Shown: positions 43,704 through 52,930 of the stretch, in pieces
How the letters are laid out: every line of letters starts with the position of its first letter
Position numbering within the stretch: position 1 is the stretch's first letter
Source of the DNA: Flavimobilis soli
Lineage (GTDB): Bacteria; Actinomycetota; Actinomycetes; Actinomycetales; Cellulomonadaceae
Assembly: GCF_002564025.1 (NCBI RefSeq)
Contig: NZ_PDJH01000001.1
Coordinates: 1,550,001-1,614,000, forward strand
Direction: 5' to 3'
Length of the DNA stretch: 64,000 bases
Notes under the pieces: model-generated
What the model was told of the DNA's origin: nothing
The model's input: the letters and a program-made list of their open reading frames with translations, nothing else
Databases searched by the model: none
Made by a program: the position numbers and the translations under genes

Positions 43704-44705
43704 GTGCGCATTATCACAGCAGACCCCCCAGATTCGGAAGCCAGGGTGCCGCTGGTAGTGCGGGATTCACCCGATCCGGGGCTCCTGGACGACGGCGTCG
43801 TCGTCGCGGTCGAGGCGGCGGGGGTGAACCCGGCGGACCTCCTGCAGGTCGCCGGCAAGTACCCGCCCCCGCCCGGCGCACCGTCCTGGCCCGGGCTCGA
43901 GGTCGCCGGTCGCATCGTCGCGACGGGTCCGCTGGTCCGTGGCTGGGAGGTGGGCCAGCGCGTCGCCGCGCTGCTCGCCGGGGGCGGTTACGCAGAGCTC
44001 GCGGCTGTGCCCGCGTCGCAGCTCCTGCCGGTTCCCGACGCGCTCTCGGACGTCGCAGCAGCGGCGCTCCCGGAGGCGCTCGCGACGGCCTGGTCCAACC
44101 TCGTGGACGTCGGCGGGATGCAGCAGGACGACGTCGTGCTGGTCCACGGCGGCACGGGTGGCGTCGGCTCGGTCGCGGCCCAGCTCGCGGTCGCGCGCGG
44201 CGCGCGCGTCGTCGCGGTCGCCGGAGGCGCCGAGCGCGCCGAGCGACTGCGCGAGCTCCTGGCGCGCGTCCCCGGCTCCCACGAGGCCGTCGTCGTCGAC
44301 AGGACGAGCGAGGACTTCGTCTCCGCCTGCCAGGACCTCGGCGGCGCCGACGTCGTGCTCGACGTCGTGGGTGCTGCGAACCTCGGACGGAACGTCGAGT
44401 CGCTCGCGACCGGAGGCAGGCTCGTCGTCATCGGCCTGCCGCGCGGGCGCAAGGGCGAGCTCGACCTCGGCGCCCTCCTCGCGAAGCGCGCGAGCGTGCA
44501 CGGCACGACCCTGCGGGCGCGGCCCGCCGAGGAGAAGGCCGCGATCATGGCCGCCGTCCGCGAGGAGGCCTGGCCGCTCGTCGTCGACGGGACGATCACG
44601 CCCGTCGTCCACGCGACCTTCCCCTTCGAGGAGGCCCAGCAGGCGCACGACACGGTCCGCGCCGGGTCCCCGTTCGGCAAGGTCGTCCTCGTCCGGCACG
44701 GCTGA
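43704..44705 (+). CDS. NAD(P)H:quinone oxidoreductase (PIG3/QOR-type MDR)
   Basis: Zinc-free medium-chain reductase of 333 residues. GVNPADLLQVAGKYP, YPxxPG-like PSWPGLEVAG, and the NADPH loop VHGGTGGVGSVAAQLA identify the quinone oxidoreductase family; the zinc ligands of alcohol dehydrogenases are missing. It ends with the typical FPFEEAQQAHDTVRAGSPFGKVVL. GTG 43704 is preferred because TAGGAT lies 7 nt upstream and the family normally begins MRAI/MRII; an ATG at 43695 is in frame but overlaps the -10 box. It is monocistronic and converges with the alpha-glucoside transporter. Confidence 0.92.
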   Translation: MRIITADPPDSEARVPLVVRDSPDPGLLDDGVVVAVEAAGVNPADLLQVAGKYPPPPGAPSWPGLEVAGRIVATGPLVRGWEVGQRVAALLAGGGYAELAAVPASQLLPVPDALSDVAAAALPEALATAWSNLVDVGGMQQDDVVLVHGGTGGVGSVAAQLAVARGARVVAVAGGAERAERLRELLARVPGSHEAVVVDRTSEDFVSACQDLGGADVVLDVVGAANLGRNVESLATGGRLVVIGLPRGRKGELDLGALLAKRASVHGTTLRARPAEEKAAIMAAVREEAWPLVVDGTITPVVHATFPFEEAQQAHDTVRAGSPFGKVVLVRHG

Positions 44706-44724
44706 CGCCAGGACTCCCCGCAGA

Positions 44725-44766
44725 CGCCGAGAGGGCCGGGTCCACCAGGACCCGGCCCTCTCGGCG
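44725..44766. terminator. Bidirectional hairpin terminator
   Basis: A stem beginning CGCCGAGAGGGCCGGGTCC and ending with its complement (to 44766) encloses a 4-nt loop. It lies between the convergent quinone reductase and transporter genes. Confidence 0.88.
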
Positions 44767-44777
44767 TACGTACGTCG

Positions 44778-45707
44778 TCAGCCCTTGACGGACCCCGCGA
44801 GGAGACCGCGGACGAAGTAACGCTGGAGCCCGACGAAGATGATCACGGGCACGATCATCGAGATGAACGCCGCTGCGGAGAGCAGGTGCCAGTCGGCGCC
44901 ACGCGTACCCGACAGGTCGGCGATGTAGACGGTGAGCGGCTTGACCGCGTTGTCACCGCCCGCGAACGTGAGCGCGACGAGCAGGTCGTTCCACACCCAC
45001 AGGAACTGGAAGATCGCGAAGGAGGCGATCGCCGGGACCAGGAGCGGGAGCAGGACCGAGAAGAAGATCTTCACGTGGCCTGCGCCGTCGACGCGGGCCG
45101 CCTCGACGAGCTCACGCGGGATCTCGGTCATGAAGTTGTGCAGCAGGAAGATCGCGAGCGGGAGCGCGAAGATCGAGTGCGACAGCCACAGGACCCAGAA
45201 GGAGCCGTTGAGCTCCCAGTTCACGAACTGCGTGAGCAGCGGGATCAGGGTGACCTGGATCGGCACGACCTGGAGCGTGAAGACACCGACGAACAGGATG
45301 CTGCGGCCCTTGAAGTCGATCCACGCGAACGCGTACGCCGCGAGCAGCGCGATCGTGATCGGGATGAGGACCGACGGGATCGTGATGACGAGGGAGTTGA
45401 CGAAGTAGTTCGACAGGTTGATCGACGAGCTCGTCATCGCGGACACGTAGTTGTCCGTCGTGACCGTCGGGTTGGAGAAGAACGTCCACCAGCCCGACGT
45501 CTTGATGTCCCGCTCCGGACGGAAGGAGGTGATCAGCAGGCCGACCGTCGGGACCGTCCACAGGAGCGCGATGACGATCGCGACGGCGGAGCCGATCCGG
45601 TTGGCCATCGTCTTGCGAACCGTGTCCGCACGGTGCTCGACCTTGTCGAAGGTGCTCGGGGTCGGAACCGTCCCGACCTGGTCCACAGGAACCTCTGTGT
45701 TGCTCAT
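44778..45707 (-). CDS. ABC sugar importer permease (AglG/MalG type)
   Basis: 309 residues, six helices, EAA loop ELVEAARVDGAGHVKIFFSVLLP. The long N-terminal hydrophilic part (about 1-38) and DIKTSGWWTFF after the first helix are typical of the alpha-glucoside AglG group; the chain ends RYFVRGLLAGSVKG. Its start overlaps the stop of the preceding permease gene by 4 bp. Confidence 0.93.
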   Translation of the reverse strand: MSNTEVPVDQVGTVPTPSTFDKVEHRADTVRKTMANRIGSAVAIVIALLWTVPTVGLLITSFRPERDIKTSGWWTFFSNPTVTTDNYVSAMTSSSINLSNYFVNSLVITIPSVLIPITIALLAAYAFAWIDFKGRSILFVGVFTLQVVPIQVTLIPLLTQFVNWELNGSFWVLWLSHSIFALPLAIFLLHNFMTEIPRELVEAARVDGAGHVKIFFSVLLPLLVPAIASFAIFQFLWVWNDLLVALTFAGGDNAVKPLTVYIADLSGTRGADWHLLSAAAFISMIVPVIIFVGLQRYFVRGLLAGSVKG

Positions 45708-46711
45708 CGGACCTCCTCCGTCTTCTTCATCTGGCGGACGTTGTACACGATGAGCGGCAGGATGATGATGAACAGGATCACCGCGAGAGCGGCACCCAGG
45801 CCTTCGTTGCCCTGCCGGAAGCTCTGCGTGTAGAACTCGTTCGCGACGACCGACGTGCCGAACTGCCCACCGGTCATCGTGCGGACGATGTCGAAGACCT
45901 TGAGCGTGCCCATGGCGATCGTCGTGAGGACCACGACGAGCGAGGGCCGGACGCTCGGGACGGTGATGTGGGAGAACATCTGCCAGGCGTTAACGCCGTC
46001 GAGGCGAGCCGCCTCGATGATGTCGTCGGGGATGGCCTTGATGGAGGCCGACAGGATGGTCATCGCGAAACCGGCCTGGATCCAAACCATGACGACGATG
46101 AGGAACAGCGTGTTCCACGGGCCGTTGAGCAGGAAGTTGTAGGGCTCGCCGCCCATCCAGATGATCACCTGGTTGAGCAGGCCGATCTGCTTCGGCTGGC
46201 GGGCCGCCGGGACGTTCTCCAGCACGGCCTTGTAGTCGTACATGAACTTCCAGATGATCGACGCGCCGACCATCGAGATCGCCATCGGCAGGAAGATCAG
46301 CGCCTTGGCGAACTTCTCGAACTTGCTGCGGTCCACGAGGATCGCGTAGACGAGGCCGATGCCGGTCGACAGGAGCGGCACCAGGATGACCCAGATCGCG
46401 GTGTTGCCGAGGACCTTCTGGAAGGCGTCCTCGGAGAGCGCACGGGCGTAGTTGTCGACGCCGATGAAGTTGTTGCCCTTGGCGTCGTAGAACGACGCCT
46501 TGATGGTGGTCAGGGCCGGGTAGACGAGGCCGAAGAGCAGGCCCAGCACGGCGGGCCCGACGAACGCGGCGGCCAGCACCCACTTGCGCGGACGCTTGAG
46601 GCGCGAGACGCCAAACAGGATCAGGCCCATCGCTGCGGCGAAGAGCGCGACGGCGAAGACCATCAGGAGGAGCTTTCCTCCAGTCGTCGCCGGATGTAGC
46701 AACCAGTCCAC
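45704..46711 (-). CDS. ABC sugar importer permease (AglF/MalF type)
   Basis: 335 residues with eight hydrophobic segments, the extra N-terminal pair being typical of the AglF group. EAA loop DIIEAARLDGVNAWQMFSHITVP. GTG start has GGGAGG upstream. Translationally coupled to the AglG-type permease; separated from the binding-protein gene by an attenuator-like hairpin. Confidence 0.93.
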   Translation of the reverse strand: MDWLLHPATTGGKLLLMVFAVALFAAAMGLILFGVSRLKRPRKWVLAAAFVGPAVLGLLFGLVYPALTTIKASFYDAKGNNFIGVDNYARALSEDAFQKVLGNTAIWVILVPLLSTGIGLVYAILVDRSKFEKFAKALIFLPMAISMVGASIIWKFMYDYKAVLENVPAARQPKQIGLLNQVIIWMGGEPYNFLLNGPWNTLFLIVVMVWIQAGFAMTILSASIKAIPDDIIEAARLDGVNAWQMFSHITVPSVRPSLVVVLTTIAMGTLKVFDIVRTMTGGQFGTSVVANEFYTQSFRQGNEGLGAALAVILFIIILPLIVYNVRQMKKTEEVR

Positions 46712-46766
46712 CAGACCCTCCCGAGGTCGTCGTCGTGCAGCTGCGGGTCCCGTGGACCCTGGCGGC

Positions 46767-46800
46767 CCGAGGGCCCGCCGCTGCTGCGACGGGCCCTCGG
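46767..46800 (-). terminator. Partial terminator between binding protein and permease genes
   Basis: CCGAGGGCCCG and its exact complement (11-bp stem, 12-nt loop) lie in the 140-bp gap. Such hairpins commonly keep the binding protein more abundant than the permeases. Confidence 0.7.
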
Positions 46801-46851
46801 TCCGTGGTGCTCAGACCGTGAGGTCAGGCTTTGTCAGGCCGAGGCCTGGGT

Positions 46852-48234
46852 TCACTTGGGCCAAGAAGCCTGGATGGCCGACAGAACTGCCGCGTCGTCC
46901 TTGTCCTCGGCGAGCCAGCTGGTCATCTCGGTCCAGAACGTACCCTGGCCGACCGCAGCAGGCATCAGGTCCGAACCGTCGAAGCGGAACTCCTGGGTGG
47001 TGTCACCGAGGAGGGTGGCCGCCAGCTTGTCGATCGGGGAGACCAGGTTCTCCGGGTCGAGACCCGAGTTGGCCGAGACCCAACCACCCGCGGGGGTGGC
47101 CTTCGCCTTGGCGTTGTTCCACTCGGGGCTCGCGAGGAACGCCTGGAAGGCGGCGACCTCGGGGCGGTCCGAGAAGGCGGCGGCGAACTCGCCACCACCG
47201 AGGAGCGGACGCTCGTCAGCGGTCAGGCCCGGGAGGTAGAACGCGAACGCGTCACCGGTCTCGGAGACCTCCGTGCCCTCGGGCCAGTTGGCCGCGTAGA
47301 ACGAGGCCTGGCGGTGCAGGTAGCAGAGCGGCTCGTCCTCGACGAGCGGCAGGCCGCCGTCCTGGAACGTGGTGGTCGCGATGGAGGCGACGTCACCGTA
47401 GCCACCGTTGACGTAGTCCGGGTTCTTGAGGATCTCGCCGACCTTCGCGAGCGCCTCCTTGATCTCGGGCGAGTCGAACTTGACCTCGTTGGTGAGCCAC
47501 TTGTCGTAGACGTCACCACCGGCGGTGCGAAGCACCAGGTCCTCGAGCCAGTCGGTGGCCGGCCAACCCGTGGCCTCGCCGGAGCCGATGCCCGCGCACC
47601 ACGGCTTGGCGCCCTCGGCGCCGTGGTCGGCGAGGATCTTGTCCGAGAGGGCGATGAGCTCGTCCCACGTCGTCGGGATCGTGTAGCCGTTCTTCTCGAA
47701 CTGCTTCGGCGAGTACCAGACGAACGACTTCACGTTGGCGCCGAGCGGAGCGGCGTAGAACGTGCCGTCGACGGTGCCGTACGACTTCCACGACGGGGAG
47801 TAGTACTTGTCGACGTTCGCGACGGTGCCCTCGGAGGCCGGGACGAGAGCGTCCGGGTAGTCCTTGGCGATCGTCTCGAGCAGACCCGGCTGCGGGATGT
47901 ACGCGATGTCAGGCGCAGCGCCCGACTTGATCTTGACGAGGAGCTGAGCCTCGAACTCCTTGGAGCCCTCGTACGTGATCTTGGCGCCGGTGCACTCCTC
48001 GAACGGCTTGTACGAGTCGATGTGCGGCGTGTCCTCGGGCGTGACGATCGAGGTGTAGACCGAGACGGTCTTGCCCTTCAGGTCGCCGTACTGCTCGTAG
48101 GCCGCGCAGTCGCCGCTCGCAGCGCCCGGCTCCTCAGACTTGTTGTCGTCGTCGCTGCACGCGGCGAGCGAGAGCGCGAGCCCGAGGCCCACGACTGAGG
48201 CCGTGATGGCACGGCCCTTGTTGAAGCTCCTCAT
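46852..48234 (-). CDS. ABC sugar importer substrate-binding lipoprotein (AglE type)
   Basis: 460 residues. Lipobox LAAC with an acidic SDDDNK start to the mature chain, then a family 1 solute-binding domain; CAAYEQYGDLKGKTVSVYTS, AAPDIAYIPQPGLL and WYSPKQF resemble AglE alpha-glucoside binding proteins. Pairs of cysteines (mature region, about C43/C85 and later C190/C283) may form disulfides. ATG at 48234 follows GGAGGAACTCA. It is preceded by a promoter with an embedded LacI operator. No alpha-glucosidase gene follows the permeases, unlike many agl operons. Confidence 0.93.
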   Translation of the reverse strand: MRSFNKGRAITASVVGLGLALSLAACSDDDNKSEEPGAASGDCAAYEQYGDLKGKTVSVYTSIVTPEDTPHIDSYKPFEECTGAKITYEGSKEFEAQLLVKIKSGAAPDIAYIPQPGLLETIAKDYPDALVPASEGTVANVDKYYSPSWKSYGTVDGTFYAAPLGANVKSFVWYSPKQFEKNGYTIPTTWDELIALSDKILADHGAEGAKPWCAGIGSGEATGWPATDWLEDLVLRTAGGDVYDKWLTNEVKFDSPEIKEALAKVGEILKNPDYVNGGYGDVASIATTTFQDGGLPLVEDEPLCYLHRQASFYAANWPEGTEVSETGDAFAFYLPGLTADERPLLGGGEFAAAFSDRPEVAAFQAFLASPEWNNAKAKATPAGGWVSANSGLDPENLVSPIDKLAATLLGDTTQEFRFDGSDLMPAAVGQGTFWTEMTSWLAEDKDDAAVLSAIQASWPK

Positions 48235-48314
48235 TGAGTTCCTCCACAACGATGTGATGTTGCCCCTAGGTGTCGACGGCCGAACCTTGTGGTCGGACGT
48301 CGCCTCCGGGATCC

Positions 48315-48343
48315 ATGTAAGCGTTTACATCGGCCACTTTCAA
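48315..48343 (-). promoter_or_regulatory. Promoter with embedded LacI operator of the alpha-glucoside importer
   Basis: On the minus strand TTGAAA (48343-48338), a 17-bp spacer and TTACAT (48320-48315). The -10 box is the right arm of ATGTAAACGCTTACAT, a near-perfect LacI-family palindrome at 48315-48330, so repressor and RNA polymerase would exclude each other. Confidence 0.8.
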
Positions 48344-48391
48344 CCCCGTCCGGTCGCAACCGAGTAACGATTGCGTCACGTTGCCGCTTCG

Positions 48392-49444
48392 TTACAGCGC
48401 CGGGTTGACCACCCTCAACGGCCCCTCGCGCGGCGCCCCCGTCGTCCCCCGGACGACGAGCTCGGCGTCGAACACCACGTGCTGGTCCACGGGCCTGCCG
48501 GCGATCAGGTCGAGCACGAGCGCCGCCGCCGTCGCGCCCTGGGCGACGACCGGCTGGCTCATGGTCGTCAGACCGACGAGCTCCGAGATCTCGTGGCCGT
48601 CCACGCCGATGATCGACAGGTCCTCGGGCACCCGGATACCGCACTCGCGCGCCGCGAGCAGGGCGCCCATCGCCATCTCGTCCGACGCGACGAACAGCGC
48701 CGTGATCTCGGGCGACCGTTCGAGCAGCCGCCGCGCCGACTCCTTGCCGCCGTCGATGTCGAAGAAGCCGAACTCCTCCCAGCGCGGGTCCGCCTCGACC
48801 CCCGCCTCCTCGAGAGCGGTCAGCCAGCCCGTGCGCCGGTCCACCGGCGGCGTCCAGCGCCGCAGGTCGTCCGGCGTCCCCGTGATGTGCCCGATGTTGC
48901 GGTGGCCCAGCGACCGCAGGTAGCGCACCGCCTCGACGCTCAGGCGCACGTCGTCGATCCCGACGATCGGGTGGTCCGAGCTTCCTGAGCCGATGAACAC
49001 GATCGGCTTGCCGAGCGTCTCGAGCGACCGGACCTCGGTGTCCTCGAGGGGCAGGCCGACGACGAGGATGCCGTCGACGCGACGGCGCAGCACGTCCGGG
49101 TCGACGCGCGGGGTGCGGCCGTTCTCCGACACCGCGAACGAGTAGAGCAGGACGTCGAAACCCACCTCGCGCAGGGCGCGCTCGGCGCCCTCGATGACGT
49201 TGGAGAAGAACCAGCGGTTCACCCAGGGGGTGAGCAGGCCGATCGTGTGGGTGCGCCCGGACGCGAGGGCCGAGGCGAGAGGCGAGGCGCGGTAACCCAT
49301 CTCCGCAGCCACCGACAGGACGTGCTCACGGGTCTTCGCCGACACGTTGGGCATGCCTCGGAGAGCTCGGGACACGGTCGCGGTGGAGACACCGGCCGCC
49401 CGGGCAACATCATCGATGCCATGCGCCACTGGCTGATTGTGCAC
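48392..49444 (-). CDS. LacI-family repressor of the alpha-glucoside importer
   Basis: 350 residues. HTH at about 9-30 (GIDDVARAAGVSTATVSRAL), hinge SPLASALASG, effector domain to LSIIGVDGHEISELVGLTTMSQPV. GTG at 49444 or the in-frame GTG at 49429 may be the start; neither has a Shine-Dalgarno. It ends 157 bp before the binding-protein gene it is expected to control, and starts only 18 bp after the HAD gene on the same strand, so it is probably read from the serS promoter as well. Confidence 0.91.
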   Translation of the reverse strand: MHNQPVAHGIDDVARAAGVSTATVSRALRGMPNVSAKTREHVLSVAAEMGYRASPLASALASGRTHTIGLLTPWVNRWFFSNVIEGAERALREVGFDVLLYSFAVSENGRTPRVDPDVLRRRVDGILVVGLPLEDTEVRSLETLGKPIVFIGSGSSDHPIVGIDDVRLSVEAVRYLRSLGHRNIGHITGTPDDLRRWTPPVDRRTGWLTALEEAGVEADPRWEEFGFFDIDGGKESARRLLERSPEITALFVASDEMAMGALLAARECGIRVPEDLSIIGVDGHEISELVGLTTMSQPVVAQGATAAALVLDLIAGRPVDQHVVFDAELVVRGTTGAPREGPLRVVNPAL

Positions 49445-49462
49445 GCAAGGTGGCGACGAACG

Positions 49463-50359
49463 CTAACGGCGAGGAAGCTCCACGCCCTCGAGACGGTCGA
49501 GCACGGCCTGCAGGACGGCGACCACGCCGTCGTCGAGGATCGAGCCCGTGATCGTGTCCGCAGCGGCCACGACGTCCGCGGCCGCGTGGCCCATGGCCAC
49601 GCCGCACGACGCCCAGCGCAGCATCTCGACGTCATTGCCGCCGTCGCCCACGGCGACCGTCGCACGCTCGTGGACGCCGAGCTTCGCGCGCACGCGCTCG
49701 AGCGCGGACGCCTTCGAGACGTCCTGCGGCGCGACGTCCATCCACATGAGGTCCGCGATCGAGAAGTGCGTGTCGGACAGGCCGAGCTCGGCGAGGCCCG
49801 CGCGCAGCGCGCCGACCGGCTCGCCGGCGTCGACCGCGACGATCCGCGTCGTCGCGCGCTCCGCGAGGTCACGCAGGTCGACGACCGTCTGCCGGCCCAT
49901 GATCGTGCGCTCGGGGAACGGCTCCGCCACCCAGTAGCCGACACCGACCTCCTCGACCGCGAAGAGCGTGCGCGGCATGTGGTGCAGCACGAGGTCGAGC
50001 GCGGGACCCGCCTCGAACATGACGGCGTCGTCGATCTCGTAGCCCTGCGGACCGCCCAGCCGCGCCGTGACCGAGCCGTTCGACGCGACGAGGTAGCCGT
50101 CGTCGAGCCCCAGCTCGTCCGCGACCGGGAGCAGCGCGACGAGCGGGCGACCGGTCGCGAGCACCACGTGGCTGCCCGCGGCGCGGATCTCACGGACGAG
50201 CGCCTTCGCCTCCGGGGAGATGAAGCCGTCCTCGGTCATGAGGGTGCCGTCGACGTCGAGCGCGACGAGATGGTCGGCGCCCGAGGGCGCAGGCAGCACC
50301 GAGTCGGGCCAGCGCAGCGGCTCCTGGACGTCCTCGAGCCCGGCAGGGGACCCGCTCAT
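49463..50359 (-). CDS. HAD-superfamily Cof-type hydrolase
   Basis: 298-residue phosphatase of the HAD IIB (Cof) group. Nucleophile motif [15 protein letters not shown] motif II, and [14 protein letters not shown] motif IV. Substrates are usually sugar phosphates or phosphorylated cofactors. ATG overlaps the serS stop by 4 bp (ATGA), an order often seen in actinobacteria, so it is translated after serS. Confidence 0.92.
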   Translation of the reverse strand: MSGSPAGLEDVQEPLRWPDSVLPAPSGADHLVALDVDGTLMTEDGFISPEAKALVREIRAAGSHVVLATGRPLVALLPVADELGLDDGYLVASNGSVTARLGGPQGYEIDDAVMFEAGPALDLVLHHMPRTLFAVEEVGVGYWVAEPFPERTIMGRQTVVDLRDLAERATTRIVAVDAGEPVGALRAGLAELGLSDTHFSIADLMWMDVAPQDVSKASALERVRAKLGVHERATVAVGDGGNDVEMLRWASCGVAMGHAAADVVAAADTITGSILDDGVVAVLQAVLDRLEGVELPRR

Positions 50360-51648
50360 GCGGCGACGGGGGTGAGTACCTCCAGGCCGCCCAGGTAGGG
50401 GCGCAGCCCCTCGGGCACGCGGACGGACCCGTCCGGCTGCTGGTGGTTCTCGAGGATCGCGACGATCCAGCGCGTTGTCGCGAGCGTGCCGTTGAGCGTC
50501 GCGACGGCGCGCGTCTCGACCTTGCCCTCGGCGTTCTCGACGCGCTCGCGCACGCCCAGGCGGCGAGCCTGGAAGGTCGTGCAGTTCGACGTCGAGGTCA
50601 GCTCGAGGAAGCGCTGCTGCGTCGGCAGCCACGCCTCGCAGTCGAACTTCCGCGCGGCCGACGAGCCGAGGTCGCCCGCAGCGGTGTCGATGACGCGGTA
50701 CGGCAGGCCGACGAGCGCGAGCATCTCCTCCTCGAGCGCGAGCAGACGCTCGTGCTCGGCCGCGGCGTCCTCGACGCGCGCGTACGAGAACATCTCGACC
50801 TTGTGGAACTGGTGCACGCGGATGATGCCGCGGGTGTCCTTGCCGTACGAGCCGGCCTCGCGGCGGTAGCAGGCGCTCCAGCCGGCGTAGCGGAGCGGAC
50901 CCGCCGACAGGTCCACGATCTCGTCGGAGTGGTAGCCCGCGAGCGCGACCTCGGACGTGCCGACGAGGTACTGGTCGTCCGCCTCGAGGCGGTAGATCTC
51001 GTCGGCGTGCGCGCCGAGGAACCCGGTGCCGCGCATGATCTGCGGGTTGACGATCGTCGGCGTGATCATCGGCGTGAAGCCGTGCTCGAGCGCCTTGTCG
51101 ACCGCCGCGTTGAGCAGCGCGAGCTCGAGGCGCGCGCCGATTCCGGTGAGGTAGTAGAAGCGCGATCCGGAGACCTTGGCGCCGCGCTCGGTGTCGATCG
51201 CGCGCAGCATCTCACCGAGCTCGAGGTGGTCGCGCGGCTCGAAGCCCTCCGCGGTGAAGTCGCGGCGCTCGCCGACCTCGCGCAGGACGACGTAGTCGTC
51301 CTCGCCGCCGGCGGGGACGCCGTCGGCCACGACGTTGGACACCTTCATGAGGAGGGCGTCGAGCGTCTCGCCGGCCTCGGCGGCGTCCTTCTCGAACGCC
51401 TTGACCTGCTCGGCGAGCTGCTTCGTGTGGGCGAGCAGCTCGGCGCGCTCCTCGGGCGACTTCGCCTGGGCGACCTTCTTGCCGTGGGACTTCTGCTCGG
51501 CACGCAGCGTCTCGAACTCGACGAGGGCGGAACGGCGGCGTGCGTCCGCGTCGAGGATCTGGTCCACGAGCGCCGGGTCGTCGCCACGGGCGACCTGGCT
51601 CGCACGGACGACGTCGGGCTGGTCACGCAGGAGCTTGAGATCGATCAC
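50356..51648 (-). CDS. serS: Seryl-tRNA synthetase
   Basis: 430-residue class II synthetase. N-terminal coiled-coil tRNA-binding arm (about 30-105), motif 2 [26 protein letters not shown], motif 3 [17 protein letters not shown]; full length. GTG start gives [12 protein letters not shown], the universal SerRS opening. TAAGGT lies exactly 6 nt upstream and no Shine-Dalgarno exists, so this essential gene is probably translated from a leaderless mRNA. It heads a serS-HAD-lacI transcription unit and diverges from the kinase gene. Confidence 0.97.
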   Translation of the reverse strand: MIDLKLLRDQPDVVRASQVARGDDPALVDQILDADARRRSALVEFETLRAEQKSHGKKVAQAKSPEERAELLAHTKQLAEQVKAFEKDAAEAGETLDALLMKVSNVVADGVPAGGEDDYVVLREVGERRDFTAEGFEPRDHLELGEMLRAIDTERGAKVSGSRFYYLTGIGARLELALLNAAVDKALEHGFTPMITPTIVNPQIMRGTGFLGAHADEIYRLEADDQYLVGTSEVALAGYHSDEIVDLSAGPLRYAGWSACYRREAGSYGKDTRGIIRVHQFHKVEMFSYARVEDAAAEHERLLALEEEMLALVGLPYRVIDTAAGDLGSSAARKFDCEAWLPTQQRFLELTSTSNCTTFQARRLGVRERVENAEGKVETRAVATLNGTLATTRWIVAILENHQQPDGSVRVPEGLRPYLGGLEVLTPVAA

Positions 51649-51654
51649 GGCCCC

Positions 51655-51660
51655 ACCTTA
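51655..51660 (-). promoter_or_regulatory. Leaderless-type -10 box of serS
   Basis: TAAGGT on the minus strand, 6 nt before the serS GTG. Confidence 0.6.
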
Positions 51661-51742
51661 TCGCCGCTGGGGCGCGGCGACGCGGGCGCGCCCGAGCGGC
51701 TGCGGCGTCCGCCCAGGTCGGGCGGGCGGTGCCGCAGAGCGC

Positions 51743-51748
51743 TAGCCT
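51743..51748 (+). promoter_or_regulatory. Leaderless-type -10 box
   Basis: TAGCCT, 7 nt before the ATG at 51756. Confidence 0.55.
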
Positions 51749-51755
51749 CGCCACC

Positions 51756-52910
51756 ATGAGCACTATGTCGCCCTGGGAGATCGTCTGGATCTGCCTGTCC
51801 CTCGTGATGGCCGCGACTGCGCTCACCGTCTCGGTGCTGCTGTGGCGCGAGCGTCACCACCGTCTGCACGCGAGGGCACAGGGCCTGCCCGACGCCGCAG
51901 CGGGCGACCCGGCTGCGACGCCCCCGCCGCGTCGCGTCGTCGCGTTCGTCGCCAACCCGTCCAAGCCGGACGTCGCCTCGCTCAAGGAGCCCGTGCTCGC
52001 CGCCTGCCGCGCGACCGGGCTCGACCCGCTGTGGATCGAGACGTCGGTCGAGGACCCCGGGGTGGGCCAGGCCCGCGAAGCAGTGGCGCAGGGCGCCGAG
52101 GTCGTGATCGCGACCGGCGGCGACGGCACGGTCCGCGCGGTCGCCGAGGCCATGGTCGGGACGGGGGTGCCGATGGCCCTGCTGCCGGTCGGCACGGGCA
52201 ACCTGCTCGCCCGCAACCTCGACATCCCCGTGACGGACCTCGACGAGGCCCTGACGATCGCGCTCGACGGCCGCGACCGGTCGATCGACGTCGGGTGGCT
52301 CGAGGTCCTCGACGCCCCCGCTCCGCGCGACGAGGACGACGACGTCGCCGAGGTCGGCAAGACGCACCTGTTCACCGTCATCGGCGGCGTCGGCTTCGAC
52401 GCCGCGATGGTCGCCGACACGAACTCGACCCTCAAGGCGAAGGTCGGGTGGATGGCCTACTTCGCGGCCGGTGTGCGGCACCTGCACGGCCGCCGCCTCG
52501 AGGCGTCGATCCAGCTCGACGACGAGCCGCCCGTCTCCACCCGGCTGCGCACGCTCCTCGTCGGGAACTGCGGGCGCCTGCCCGGCGGTATCACGCTCAT
52601 CCCCGACGCCGTGGTCGACGACGGGATCCTCGACGTCGCCGCGATCGACACCCGCGGCGGCATCGCGGGCTGGGCGCAGCTCTTCGGCGACGTCGTGCTG
52701 CAGGGCCTCGGGATCAAGCCGGTCGAGCTGCCGAACCGCATCGGCCGCATCGACCACACGCAGTGCCGCTCGATCACCGCGCGCGTCCGCGGCGGCGAGC
52801 AGGCCCAGGTCGACGGCGACATCATCGGCCGCGCGAGCGCGATCAAGGCGTGGGTCGAGCCGGGCGCGCTGATCGTCCGCAACCCCCGCCGGATCACCAT
52901 CGGCCGCTGA
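51756..52910 (+). CDS. Diacylglycerol/lipid kinase family protein (DAGK catalytic domain)
   Basis: 384 residues. N-terminal membrane helix (about 8-30), then a DAGK domain with FVANPSKPD, the nucleotide motif GGDGTVRAVA (121-130), LLPVGTGNLLARNL, and a C-terminal beta-sandwich with VDGDIIGRAS. Family members phosphorylate diacylglycerol or related lipids (DgkB, YegS, mannosyl-lipid kinases). The single anchor places it on the inner face of the membrane. TAGCCT lies 7 nt before the ATG. The membrane protein gene follows after 20 bp with its own -10 box. Confidence 0.91.
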   Translation: MSTMSPWEIVWICLSLVMAATALTVSVLLWRERHHRLHARAQGLPDAAAGDPAATPPPRRVVAFVANPSKPDVASLKEPVLAACRATGLDPLWIETSVEDPGVGQAREAVAQGAEVVIATGGDGTVRAVAEAMVGTGVPMALLPVGTGNLLARNLDIPVTDLDEALTIALDGRDRSIDVGWLEVLDAPAPRDEDDDVAEVGKTHLFTVIGGVGFDAAMVADTNSTLKAKVGWMAYFAAGVRHLHGRRLEASIQLDDEPPVSTRLRTLLVGNCGRLPGGITLIPDAVVDDGILDVAAIDTRGGIAGWAQLFGDVVLQGLGIKPVELPNRIGRIDHTQCRSITARVRGGEQAQVDGDIIGRASAIKAWVEPGALIVRNPRRITIGR

Positions 52911-52918
52911 CCCGACCG

Positions 52919-52924
52919 TAGGCT
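52919..52924 (+). promoter_or_regulatory. Leaderless-type -10 box
   Basis: TAGGCT, 6 nt before the GTG at 52931. Confidence 0.5.
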
Positions 52925-52930
52925 GGGCGG

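Noticed and set aside
48364..48395. GTAACGA...TCGTTAC inverted repeat at the end of the second lacI gene.
   Set aside because: Loop of 18 nt, partly coding, no U tract, and not at a promoter; likely chance.
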